DNA of 18,539 bases from RECO01 sp050485385. Its GTDB lineage: Bacteria > Pseudomonadota > Alphaproteobacteria > Geminicoccales > Geminicoccaceae. Numbering within the stretch: the stretch's first letter is position 1; each line of letters opens with the position of its first letter. Location of the stretch: positions 1-18,539 of the forward strand of contig JBJHBG010000102.1 in assembly GCA_050485385.1 (NCBI GenBank), given 5' to 3'. A model generated the notes under the pieces. It saw only the letters and a program-made list of their open reading frames with translations. It made no database searches and was not told where the DNA came from. The translations under genes and the position numbers were made by a program. This document shows, in pieces, positions 1 to 6,475 of the stretch.

Positions 1-685
1 GGTCGGCCCAGCGGTCGGGGGCGAAGTCGAGCCAGCGGAGCCCGTCCGCGTCGCGGCCCTGCATCTCCATGACGTGGGCCACGGCGTGGATCGACCACAT
101 GTCGTCGCCGTTGAGCTCGACGGCGCGGCGGCCGAGCCGTTCGGCGGTGGCGTAGTCGCCCAGTTCCTCGTGGCCGAAGGCGGCCATGCCGAGCACGTCG
201 CCGTAGCGCGGCACCGTCGCGTCCCAGGCCGGCAGCGCGCGGACCACGACGTTGCGCATGCGCCGCTGGTTGCCGAGCCAGAAGCTCTGGAAGTGGGCGA
301 GGCGCAGCGCCAGAAGGTCGGTCGGGTGCTCGACCAGAACGTCCTCCCAGATGCGGCAGGCGCGCTGCGGCTGGCCCTCGACCCAGGCCTCCAGCGCGGC
401 GAGGTGCATGCGCTCGCGGCGGCTGAGGTGGCCGCCGGCGTGCTCCCTGGCCACCTCCAGCGCCTTTCTGGCATCGTCGACCCCTTCGGGCGTAGCGCGC
501 GCCATCATGAGGTAGCCGACCAGCACCCGACCCATGACGAAGTCGGGGTCGGCCGTGACCAGCGCCTTGATCGCCTTGCCGATGCGGAGGCGGTATTCGA
601 GGTAGCAGTGCAGCACGTCGTCGAAGGCGCGGGCCGCGTCCTCGCTCGCCGTGGTGAGGGCGAGCCCCCGTTCGTCGGTGATCAT
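1..685 (-). CDS. TTC38-family tetratricopeptide repeat protein (C-terminus cut by window edge)
   Basis: Reading the minus strand from the ATG at 685 gives an uninterrupted frame to base 1 (228 codons, C-terminus missing). It starts MITDERGLALTTASEDAARAF, and further on has helical TPR-like text rich in Ala, Leu and Arg. Around residues 190-207 it carries a run DMWSIHAVAHVMEMQGR, which is characteristic of the TTC38 family of tetratricopeptide proteins. The family is widespread in proteobacteria and also in animals; its biochemical role is not established, and TPR folds normally bind partner proteins. No signal peptide or membrane segment is visible, so it is probably cytosolic. It is divergent from ychF with 83 bp between the start codons. 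Nothing links it to the injection-system genes, so I read it as flanking chromosome. The plus-strand frame over the same bases is a GC-driven shadow. Confidence 0.85.
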   Translation of the reverse strand, partial: MITDERGLALTTASEDAARAFDDVLHCYLEYRLRIGKAIKALVTADPDFVMGRVLVGYLMMARATPEGVDDARKALEVAREHAGGHLSRRERMHLAALEAWVEGQPQRACRIWEDVLVEHPTDLLALRLAHFQSFWLGNQRRMRNVVVRALPAWDATVPRYGDVLGMAAFGHEELGDYATAERLGRRAVELNGDDMWSIHAVAHVMEMQGRDADGLRWLDFAPDRWAD

Positions 686-768
686 GCCCGGCCTTTCCCG
701 ATGGTTGTGCGCGTGACCTCGCGGCCGCTTTGGTCTAAGCCCCTGCTCGGACTTTGAACGGGACCTCC

Positions 769-1866
769 ATGGGCTTCAACTGCGGCATCGTCGGCCTGCC
801 GAACGTCGGCAAGTCGACCCTCTTCAACGCGCTCACCAACACCGCCGCGGCGGCGGCGGCGAACTATCCCTTCTGCACCATCGAGCCCAATATCGGCCGC
901 CTGCCCGTGCCCGATCCGCGCCTCGAGGTGCTGGCCAAGCTCGGCAAGTCGGCCAAGGTCGTTGCGACCCAGCTCGAGATCAAGGACATCGCCGGCCTCG
1001 TGCGCGGTGCGGCCAAGGGCGAAGGGCTCGGCAACAAGTTTCTCGGCGCCATCCGCGAGGTGGATGCGATCCTGCACGTGCTGCGCTGCTTCGAGGACGC
1101 CGACGTCACCCACGTCGAGGGCGGCGTGGATCCCCTGCGCGACGCCGAGTTGATCGAGACCGAACTGCTGTTGGCCGACATCGAGAGCCTGGAGCGGCAG
1201 CAGGAAAGCCTGATCAAGCGCGTGCGCGGTCAGGACAAGGAGGCGAAGGCGCGGCTGGACCTCCTGGAACGCGTGCTCGGCCCGATGCAGGACGGCACGC
1301 CGGCCCGCCGGCTGGAACTCGACGACGACGCACGCGCACGGCTCCGGGGCTTCAACCTCTTGACCGGCAAGCCGCTCCTCTACGTGCTCAACGTCGAGGA
1401 GGCTGCCGCCGCCGAAGGCAACGCGCTGAGCGCCGAGGCGTCGGCGATGGCCGAGGCGCAGGGTGCCCGCTCGGTCGTGGTGGCGGCGGCGATCGAGGCC
1501 GAGCTTGCCGGGCTCGACGGCGAGGAACGGGCCGAGTACCTGGCGAGCCTCGGTCTGGAGGAGCCAGGCCTCAACCGGGTGATCCGGGAGGGCTACCGGC
1601 TCTTGAATCTCCTCACCTTCTTCACCGTCGGCCCGAAGGAGGCGCGCGCCTGGACGACGCACCTGGGGGCGACGGCGCCGGAGGCCGCCGGCGAGATCCA
1701 CACCGACTTCCAGAAGGGCTTCATCTGCGCCGAGACCGTCGCCTTCGACGACTACGTCGCCTGTGGCGGCGAGCAGGGGGCCAAGGAACAGGGCAAGATG
1801 CGTCTGGAAGGCCGCGACTACCGCGTCCAGGACGGCGACGTCGTCCACTTCCGCTTCAACGTCTGA
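769..1866 (+). CDS. ychF: Redox-regulated ATPase YchF (Obg-like ATPase)
   Basis: This 365-aa protein matches YchF along its whole length (E. coli YchF is 363 aa). YchF/OLA1 proteins are TRAFAC P-loop NTPases that prefer ATP over GTP, associate with ribosomes and act in stress responses. The P-loop GLPNVGKST is at residues 9-17. A DIAGLV switch-type G3 motif follows, and an NVEE sequence near residue 208 occupies the G4 position that explains the relaxed base specificity. A C-terminal TGS domain from about residue 281 includes GATAPEAAGEIHTDFQKGFI and ends at FRFNV. The ATG at 769 gives the family's canonical MGF-CGIVGLPNVGKS start; an in-frame TTG at 754 adds five unconserved residues and is rejected. 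It is a housekeeping gene marking the left boundary of the injection-system locus. Its stop lies 12 bp from the convergent PAAR stop. Confidence 0.97.
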   Translation: MGFNCGIVGLPNVGKSTLFNALTNTAAAAAANYPFCTIEPNIGRLPVPDPRLEVLAKLGKSAKVVATQLEIKDIAGLVRGAAKGEGLGNKFLGAIREVDAILHVLRCFEDADVTHVEGGVDPLRDAELIETELLLADIESLERQQESLIKRVRGQDKEAKARLDLLERVLGPMQDGTPARRLELDDDARARLRGFNLLTGKPLLYVLNVEEAAAAEGNALSAEASAMAEAQGARSVVVAAAIEAELAGLDGEERAEYLASLGLEEPGLNRVIREGYRLLNLLTFFTVGPKEARAWTTHLGATAPEAAGEIHTDFQKGFICAETVAFDDYVACGGEQGAKEQGKMRLEGRDYRVQDGDVVHFRFNV

Positions 1867-1868
1867 CG

Positions 1869-1887
1869 GGCGGCGCGCTCAGCCGCC
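1869..1887. terminator. Possible bidirectional hairpin between convergent ychF and PAAR ends
   Basis: GGCGGC at 1869-1874 pairs perfectly with GCCGCC at 1882-1887 across a 7-nt loop. The hairpin fills the 12-bp gap between the convergent stop codons and includes the last PAAR codons. There is no T-tract on either strand, so intrinsic termination is uncertain. Such GC stems also arise by chance at this base composition. Confidence 0.25.
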
Positions 1888-2166
1888 GATCAGCACCGTC
1901 GGCAGGCCGCTGTCGATGGTGCCGCCGTCGGCCGTCATGTCGCCCAGGCGCGCGGCCGGCATGTTCTCGATCAGTACCGACGTGGAGCCGGAGACGATGA
2001 CGCCGGTGGCGGTGAAGCAGCTGTGCTGGTCGCCGAGGCGGGCGGCCGGCAGGTTGCCGATCAAGACGGTCGCGGCCCCCTGGACGACGACGCCGCTCGC
2101 CGGCACCCCTGCCGCTGTGCTGATCGGGCAACTGTGGATGTCGGTGACGCGGGAGGCTGGCGGCAA
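1879..2166 (-). CDS. PAAR-domain spike tip protein (eCIS Afp10-type)
   Basis: This 95-aa protein is almost entirely a PAAR-like domain. It starts MPPASRVTDIHSCP, a typical PAAR opening, and contains two copies of a VLIxN(L/M)PAARLGD segment (about residues 34-46 and 64-76), with metal-ligand-type His/Cys residues near each (DIHSC; DQHSC). PAAR proteins form the conical metal-stabilised tip that caps the VgrG trimer in type VI and extracellular contractile systems. The only usable start is the TTG at 2166: in frame upstream there is no ATG or GTG before the TAA at 2194-2196, and AGGAA (2176-2180) sits 9 nt before it. Unlike the other structural genes it is on the minus strand, at the left edge of the locus and about 5 kb from the vgrG-like gene it would partner. 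It contains no effector extension. Confidence 0.9.
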   Translation of the reverse strand: MPPASRVTDIHSCPISTAAGVPASGVVVQGAATVLIGNLPAARLGDQHSCFTATGVIVSGSTSVLIENMPAARLGDMTADGGTIDSGLPTVLIGG

Positions 2167-2175
2167 GGGTTCACG

Positions 2176-2180
2176 TTCCT
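2176..2180 (-). promoter_or_regulatory. Ribosome binding site deciding the TTG start of the PAAR gene
   Basis: The minus strand reads AGGAA nine bases before TTG at 2166. It supports TTG initiation, since no other start exists in frame between the upstream stop and the conserved RVTD segment. Confidence 0.5.
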
Positions 2181-2274
2181 GTGAGGTCGACCGTTACCAC
2201 CGTCCGCCGACGCCCGCCGGCACGCAAGTCCGACGAACACACGCTTGAATTTCCTTTCGGGCTGCCGGAGAAGC

Positions 2275-2284
2275 GCATAGGTTG
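2275..2284 (+). repeat. 10-mer GCATAGGTTG shared with the second divergent region (copy 1)
   Basis: The same ten bases occur on the minus strand at 9680-9689, within or next to the palindrome of the other divergent region. Both copies are in gene-free regulatory sequence. A chance match between two regions of this size is possible, at roughly one in ten. Confidence 0.35.
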
Positions 2285-2296
2285 CATCGAGGCAAC
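2281..2296. repeat. Small inverted repeat GTTGC-N6-GCAAC
   Basis: Perfect 5-bp arms (2281-2285 and 2292-2296) flank a 6-nt centre, about 90 bp before the first gene of module 1. It could be an operator half-pair, but arms this short also occur by chance. Confidence 0.25.
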
Positions 2297-2383
2297 GTGG
2301 GAACAGTGCATGACCGGAGTTTGGCCGCACCTTCGACCCTCGTGGGAGCGGGGTAGCGCCGACCGCCACGGTGGACGGCCGAC

Positions 2384-2956
2384 GTGATCGATCGTGCGGT
2401 CGAACTGGTGGCCGCACGGCTCAACCAACACCTCCGTTTCCGCCTGCAGGCCGACGAGGATCTGGTACTCGTGACCAACGTGGTCGCGAGCGACGGCACG
2501 CCGGCGCCGCAGATCGACGACAAGCTCGCCCTGTTCGTGGTCAACATCGAGAAGGATGCGGTGACGCAAAGCCGGGCGGTGAGCGCCGTCGGCGGCGGCC
2601 GCATCGCGCGGCTGGCCGAGCCCCTGCACCTCAACGTCTACCTCATGCTCGCCGCCGGCTACTCCGCCGGCAACTACCTCCAGGCGCTGAAGCTGGTCTC
2701 CCAGGCCGTCCGCTTCCTTCAGGCGAACCCGGTCCTCGACCGGCGCACGGCACCGGAGATGGACGCTGGGCTCGAGCGGCTGGTGCTCGACGTGGAGAAC
2801 CTCGGCACCCAGGAGTTGAGCCACCTCTGGGGCGTGCTCGGTGGCCGCTACCTGCCGTCGGTCCTCTACCGCATGCGCACGGTGGTGGTAGTGCCCGACC
2901 ATCTGGCCGGCGAGGTCGCGCCCGTGCGGGGCGTCGACGCCGTGGCCGGCGGCTAG
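2384..2956 (+). CDS. Pvc16/Afp16-type DUF4255 protein (putative tube terminator/cap)
   Basis: This 190-aa protein has the features of the DUF4255 (Pvc16 N-terminal) family: an opening helix IDRAVELVAARLNQHL, then VTNVVASDG, DKLALFVVNIEKDAV near residues 48-62, and PLHLNVYLMLAAGY near residues 79-92. The family includes the terminator protein that stops tube and sheath growth at the distal end of Afp/PVC particles. It starts with GTG at 2384, preceded by the weak ribosome site GGTGGA (2370-2375) 8 nt upstream. It opens plus-strand module 1 and is followed 10 bp later by the next gene. In Afp and PVC the homologue is the last gene of the cluster, so its leading position here is a different arrangement. 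A terminator should be needed in few copies per particle, which fits the weak GTG start (inference). No membrane segment is seen. Confidence 0.88.
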   Translation: MIDRAVELVAARLNQHLRFRLQADEDLVLVTNVVASDGTPAPQIDDKLALFVVNIEKDAVTQSRAVSAVGGGRIARLAEPLHLNVYLMLAAGYSAGNYLQALKLVSQAVRFLQANPVLDRRTAPEMDAGLERLVLDVENLGTQELSHLWGVLGGRYLPSVLYRMRTVVVVPDHLAGEVAPVRGVDAVAGG

Positions 2957-2966
2957 GGAGGAGCCG

Positions 2967-3773
2967 GTGCGGCGCTTCGCCACCCTCCTGAGCGTCGCGG
3001 TCGAGCACGGCTATTTCGCGGGTGGCCAGGCGCGGGGCCTCGATTTCGTGGCCGATGCCGCGACCGCGGCGAAACTCGCCGGCCGCGCCCTGGTCGCTCG
3101 ACACGAGGGCGCGACGCTCCTCGTCGCCGGGACGGACGAGGTCTGGGACGCCGACGCGGCCCTGCTACTCCGGTTCCTCGCCTGGGCGAACGCGCCCACC
3201 TTCGCCCTCGCGTCCGAACCGTTCCTCCTGGCGTCGGACGGCCTTCTGCGGTTCTCCAGCCACCGCGCGGTCGAGGAGGACGACGGCACTTGGCGCCTCC
3301 ACAAGGACGTGAACGCCAGCCGCAGCGAATTGAGGGTGCCCGATGCCGACGCACGCGCGCCGCTCCTGCTGCCGGCACGCCGCCCGCTGTTCGAGGTGGC
3401 ACTGGAGGCGACGCCCGCGACCGCCGGCCGGCGCTACCGCATCCGGTTCGCGCCGCGCAAGGCGTTTTGGACCTACTACGTGCAAGGGCTGGAGGCGACG
3501 GCACCGTTCCAGGTGGTCGACGTCGACGGCGGCGAGACCTTCGTCCGCCTCGACGCCCCGCCCCCGACGACGGCCGCCAGGGGCCTGTGCTTTCGCTCGG
3601 CGCGCCCGCTCACGGTCGCCGAACGCGCGGGCCGCCGCTTCCAGCTCCGCCAACGCCTCGCCGCGGGCGAGCGGACCGTCGTCCGGCACCTGCCGGCGGC
3701 GGGCCTGCCGCTGACGCGAGTGCCGGGTCGGGGCGACGCCGCCATGCAATCCGAAATCTACGTCAACCTGTGA
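2967..3773 (+). CDS. Unrecognised 268-aa protein between Pvc16-type and sheath genes
   Basis: I do not recognise a named family. The protein starts MRRFATLLSVAVEHGYFAGG, and a middle region follows with the block RYRIRFAPRKAFWTYYV (about residues 155-171). It ends with SEIYVNL. The strand-like pattern and repeated aromatic/basic motifs suggest a mostly beta protein. No signal peptide or membrane helix is visible. GTG at 2967 is chosen because a strong AGGGAGGAG site (2955-2963) lies just upstream and overlaps the preceding stop codon. Proteins of similar size and with a W-YY motif occur, as far as I recall, next to DUF4255 genes in other eCIS loci, but I cannot verify this here. Tight spacing to both neighbours (10 bp and 21 bp) argues that it is a structural or assembly component of the particle. 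An adaptor between terminator and sheath, or a chaperone, are guesses. Confidence 0.8.
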   Translation: MRRFATLLSVAVEHGYFAGGQARGLDFVADAATAAKLAGRALVARHEGATLLVAGTDEVWDADAALLLRFLAWANAPTFALASEPFLLASDGLLRFSSHRAVEEDDGTWRLHKDVNASRSELRVPDADARAPLLLPARRPLFEVALEATPATAGRRYRIRFAPRKAFWTYYVQGLEATAPFQVVDVDGGETFVRLDAPPPTTAARGLCFRSARPLTVAERAGRRFQLRQRLAAGERTVVRHLPAAGLPLTRVPGRGDAAMQSEIYVNL

Positions 3774-3779
3774 CCGCCT

Positions 3780-3785
3780 GAGGGG
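3780..3785 (+). promoter_or_regulatory. Ribosome binding site deciding the sheath start
   Basis: GAGGGG lies 9 nt before ATG 3795. The earlier ATG at 3786 abuts it directly and the later ATG at 3804 is 18 nt away, so 3795 is the best-supported start. Confidence 0.55.
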
Positions 3786-3794
3786 ATGCGAGCG

Positions 3795-5360
3795 ATGGGA
3801 CCGATGAAGACACCGGGCGTCTACGTCGTCGAGAAGGACGCCTTTCCGAACTCCGTGGTCCAGGTGGCGACGGCGGTGCCGGCCTTCATCGGCTACACCG
3901 AGCAGGCCGCCAACGGCAGCATGTCGCTGCATCGGCGGCCGTGGCGCATCACCTCGATGGCCGAGTACCATAGCTATTTCGGCTTCGGCCCGACGCCGGT
4001 CTTCGAACTGGCCGAAAAGGCGAAGGACAGTGACGAGACCGCCGACCTCAGGGTCGACGGCAAGGACTACGTGCTGGAGCAGAAGGGCGGGCGCTACCTG
4101 CTCTACGGGGCGATGAAGCTGTTCTTCCAGAACGGCGGCGGCGCCTGCTACGTGGTCTCGGTCGGCAGCTACGAGGACGACGTCGACGCCGACGCGCTGC
4201 GCACCGCCATCGACCTGCTCGGCAAGGAGCAGGAGCCAACGCTGGTCGTGATCCCGGAGACGGTGCTGCTCGCGCAACCCGACGCCATCACCGTCCAGCA
4301 GGCGATGCTCGCGCACTGCGGCGGCAAGATGAAGAACCGGTTCGCCGTGCTCGACATCTCGGATGGCTGGCGCGACCGGCAGGATCCGGCGGGCGATCCG
4401 GTCGAGGCCTTCCGCAACGCGCTCGGCGTCAACTTCCTGGACTACGGCGCCGCCTACTACCCGTGGGTGCGGACGACGATCTTCCAGGACCGCGACCTCA
4501 CCTTCGAGAACGTCGGCAATCCGCCGCTGTTGCAACAGCTCGTCCGCACCGAACTGCGGCTGCCGCCGCCGGGCAACGGAGGCGGCGGGGGCGGCGGCAA
4601 CGGCGCGCCGGCCGCGGTGACGTTGGCCGACCGGCAGGCCGAGGCGGTGACCGCCATTACCGACGATTGGAAGGGGCTGGAGCCCGCCGAGGTGCCGACG
4701 CACAAGGCGATGCTCGACAAGAGCCTGCGCGCCATCAGCCCGCTCTACGCCGAGACCATGCGCGCCATGGCGACCCGGCTCAACCTGATGCCGCCGGGGG
4801 CCGCCATGGTCGGCGTCTACACCATGGTCGACGCTACCCGCGGCGTGTGGAAAGCGCCCGCCAACGTCAGCCTGAACTCGGTGGTCGCCCCCTCCGTCAA
4901 CATCTCGCACGAGCAGCAAGAGGACCTGAACGTCACGCCGCAGGGCAAGTCGATCAACGCCATCCGCCCCTTCATCGGCGAGGGCGTACTCGTCTGGGGT
5001 GCCCGCACCCTCGACGGCAACAGCCTGGATTGGCGCTACGTCAACGTGCGCCGCACCATGATCATGATCGAGGAATCGATCCGGCTCGCCGCCAAGGCCT
5101 ACGTGTTCGAGCCCAACACGGCGAATACCTGGGTCACGGTGCGGTCGATGATCCGCAACTTCCTGAACGGCGTCTGGAAGGCGGGCGGGCTGGCAGGTGC
5201 CGTGCCGGAGGACGCCTTCAGCGTCCATGTCGGCCTCGGCGAGACGATGACGCCCAACGACATTCTCGAGGGCATCATGCGGGTGACGGTGCTGGTGGCG
5301 GTGACGCGGCCGGCCGAGTTCATCGAGATCACCTTCCAGCAACAGCAGCAGCGCTCCTGA
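3795..5360 (+). CDS. Contractile sheath protein (Afp2-4/phage tail sheath family)
   Basis: This 521-aa protein belongs to the phage tail sheath family. The N-terminus MKTPGVYVVEKDAFPNSVV is the linker segment that interlocks with neighbouring subunits. ATAVPAFIGYTEQA follows, then a central subtilisin-like sheath region (for example GRYLLYGAMKLFFQNGGGACYVVSVG at about residues 96-121). The conserved C-terminal domain has WRYVNVRRTMIMIEESI (about residues 412-428) and ends with a Gln run. The sheath polymer contracts to drive the inner tube through the target envelope. The start at 3795 is set by GAGGGG 9 nt upstream. It is longer than Afp sheaths (about 350-450 aa, from memory). Part of the surplus is an insertion near residues 255-300 with a PPPG then poly-Gly tract, probably an exposed loop. 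Only one sheath gene is present here, against three in Afp and PVC. Confidence 0.96.
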   Translation: MGPMKTPGVYVVEKDAFPNSVVQVATAVPAFIGYTEQAANGSMSLHRRPWRITSMAEYHSYFGFGPTPVFELAEKAKDSDETADLRVDGKDYVLEQKGGRYLLYGAMKLFFQNGGGACYVVSVGSYEDDVDADALRTAIDLLGKEQEPTLVVIPETVLLAQPDAITVQQAMLAHCGGKMKNRFAVLDISDGWRDRQDPAGDPVEAFRNALGVNFLDYGAAYYPWVRTTIFQDRDLTFENVGNPPLLQQLVRTELRLPPPGNGGGGGGGNGAPAAVTLADRQAEAVTAITDDWKGLEPAEVPTHKAMLDKSLRAISPLYAETMRAMATRLNLMPPGAAMVGVYTMVDATRGVWKAPANVSLNSVVAPSVNISHEQQEDLNVTPQGKSINAIRPFIGEGVLVWGARTLDGNSLDWRYVNVRRTMIMIEESIRLAAKAYVFEPNTANTWVTVRSMIRNFLNGVWKAGGLAGAVPEDAFSVHVGLGETMTPNDILEGIMRVTVLVAVTRPAEFIEITFQQQQQRS

Positions 5361-5378
5361 GCGCGGACCCTTTCAACT

Positions 5379-5385
5379 GAGGGAG
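5379..5385 (+). promoter_or_regulatory. Strong ribosome binding site before the tube gene
   Basis: GAGGGAG lies 7 nt before ATG 5393. It is the strongest ribosome site in module 1, in keeping with the high copy number of tube subunits. Confidence 0.5.
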
Positions 5386-5392
5386 CAGCACC

Positions 5393-5851
5393 ATGGCCGA
5401 TGACGGTTCCGCCCAGTCCACTTCGATCTGGCCCATCCCCAAGTTCCACTTCGAGGTGAAGTGGGACAGCGAGGTCATGTCGTTCCAGGAGGTCTCCGGT
5501 CTCGATATCGAGTCGCAGACCATCGAATATCGGTCGGGCGACAGCCCCGAGTTCAGTACCGTCAAGATGCCCGGCATCAAAAAGTTCTCGAACATCACCA
5601 TGAAGAAGGGAGTGTTCAAGTCCGACAACAAGTTCTGGACGTGGTTCAACGACATCAAGATGAACACGATCAAGCGCATCCCGGTGACGATCAGCCTGCT
5701 CGACGAGAGCGGCTCGCCGACGATGGTGTGGACGCTGACCAACGCCTTTCCGACGAAGATCACCGGTACGGACCTGAAGTCGGACGGCAACGAGGTGGCG
5801 ATCGAGACCATCGAGATCGCGCACGAGGGCCTCACCATCGAGAACGGCTGA
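5393..5851 (+). CDS. Inner tube protein (Afp1/gp19-like)
   Basis: This 152-aa protein is a typical member of the T4 gp19-like/Hcp-fold tube family found in Afp1 and Pvc1. It starts MADDGSAQSTSIWPIPKFHF, continues with VKWDSEVMSFQEVSGLDIE and EYRSGDSPEFSTVKMPGIKK, and ends with NEVAIETIEIAHEGLTIENG, all hallmarks of the family. Hexameric rings of this protein stack inside the sheath and carry payload in the lumen. The ATG at 5393 has a strong GAGGGAG site, and the gene lies 32 bp after the sheath. The coding sequence is richer in Lys, Asn, Phe and Thr codons than its neighbours, and so less GC-rich. That most likely reflects the strongly conserved protein rather than recent transfer. Confidence 0.96.
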   Translation: MADDGSAQSTSIWPIPKFHFEVKWDSEVMSFQEVSGLDIESQTIEYRSGDSPEFSTVKMPGIKKFSNITMKKGVFKSDNKFWTWFNDIKMNTIKRIPVTISLLDESGSPTMVWTLTNAFPTKITGTDLKSDGNEVAIETIEIAHEGLTIENG

Positions 5852-5852
5852 G

Positions 5853-6302
5853 GTGGCGGAGGACGGCTATCCGCTGCCGGCCTTCCATTTCCGCGTCGTC
5901 TTCCCGGGCGGTGGCGGCGACAGCTCGTTCCTCGAGGTCGACGGCATCGCCGCCAAGCGGGAGGTGGAGACGGTGGTGGAGGGCGGCGAGAACCGTTTCT
6001 CGCACCGGCTGCCCAAGGCGTTGGAGCATCCGAACCTGGTCTTGAAGCGGGGTATCGCCGCTGAGGACTCGATGCTGGTCGGCTGGTGCAAGGACGTGCT
6101 CGAGGGCGACTTGGCGCAGCCGATCGCGCTGAAGTCGCTCGACGTGCACCTGCTCGACGCCGCGGGCGATCCCGTCAGGAGTTGGTCGATCGTCGACGCC
6201 TTTCCGATCGCTTGGACCGTGGAGGCGTTCGGCGCCCTCAAGAACGAGGTGGCGATCGAGCGCATCGAGCTTGCCTATGCCATCGTCAACCGGGTGAAGT
6301 GA
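5853..6302 (+). CDS. Second tube protein (Afp5-type tube initiator, gp19-like)
   Basis: This 149-aa protein is a diverged paralogue of the tube protein just upstream. It has PLPAFHFRVVFPGG, FLEVDGI, LPKALEHPNLVLKRGI (about residues 54-69) and a C-terminal NEVAIERIELAYAIVNRVK that parallels the NEVAIETIEIAHEGL end of the first tube. In Afp/PVC a second gp19-like protein forms the first ring linking the spike to the tube; that role is inferred from family and position. It starts with GTG at 5853, one base after the tube stop, and its stop overlaps the next start by one base (TGATG). It therefore seems translationally coupled and probably made at lower level than the main tube protein. Confidence 0.92.
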   Translation: MAEDGYPLPAFHFRVVFPGGGGDSSFLEVDGIAAKREVETVVEGGENRFSHRLPKALEHPNLVLKRGIAAEDSMLVGWCKDVLEGDLAQPIALKSLDVHLLDAAGDPVRSWSIVDAFPIAWTVEAFGALKNEVAIERIELAYAIVNRVK

Positions 6303-6469
6303 TGACCGTCGAAATCCGCGAACTGGTGATTCGCTGCGAGGTGCATGGCGACGACGTCAAGAGCGCGAACGAAGCGGTGGCGCAGGCGGTGCGGACGCTC
6401 CGCCGCGAGCTTGCGCGCCGCGTCGACCAGCGCGTCGACGAGGCGCTGCGCCGCCGCCGGGAGCGCTGA
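6302..6469 (+). CDS. DUF5908-family small eCIS protein
   Basis: This 55-aa protein starts MTVEIRELVIRCEV, the characteristic opening of the DUF5908 family of very small proteins found beside the tube initiator in eCIS loci (Afp6/Pvc6 position). The second half is a basic amphipathic helix (RTLRRELARRVDQRVDEALRR, with one Arg-rich end), with coiled-coil potential. Function is not established; a small baseplate or assembly-associated peptide is likely. The ATG at 6302 shares its A with the previous stop, and the next gene begins 6 bp after the stop, so it is embedded in the operon. Its short length would cause many gene callers to miss it. Confidence 0.88.
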   Translation: MTVEIRELVIRCEVHGDDVKSANEAVAQAVRTLRRELARRVDQRVDEALRRRRER

Positions 6470-6475
6470 CGCGCC

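Larger units (their letters stand above)
2167..2383. promoter_or_regulatory. Divergent intergenic region, left module
   Basis: These 217 bp separate the PAAR start from the Pvc16-type start and should hold promoters for both. The central stretch (about 2240-2330) is visibly less GC-rich than the genes. It contains TTGAAT at 2245-2250 as a possible -35, but no good -10 at 17 bp. It also has an inverted repeat GTTGC/GCAAC at 2281-2296, and a 10-mer at 2275-2284 repeated in the other divergent region. I see no convincing gene here. Confidence 0.45.

Noticed and set aside
682..1848. Minus-strand 388-codon frame opposite ychF
   Set aside because: ychF is conserved end to end on the plus strand; the antisense text has no domain resemblance.
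2220..2245. Minus-strand translation containing VCSSDL, resembling a known sequencing-adapter artefact peptide
   Set aside because: The bases here do not match the adapter as I remember it and sit in continuous sequence; coincidence is the simpler reading.
2299..2322. GGAAC-type -35 (2300-2304), as used by alphaproteobacterial ECF stress sigma factors, with a GTT nearby
   Set aside because: The spacing to GTT is 14 bp, not the 16-17 bp expected; a second GGAAC at 9711-9715 has no GTT at a suitable distance.
3165..5342. Long minus-strand open frame (725 codons) opposite the sheath gene
   Set aside because: It is rich in His, Arg, Asp and Val in the pattern of an antisense shadow of a high-GC gene, and the plus strand encodes an unmistakable sheath.
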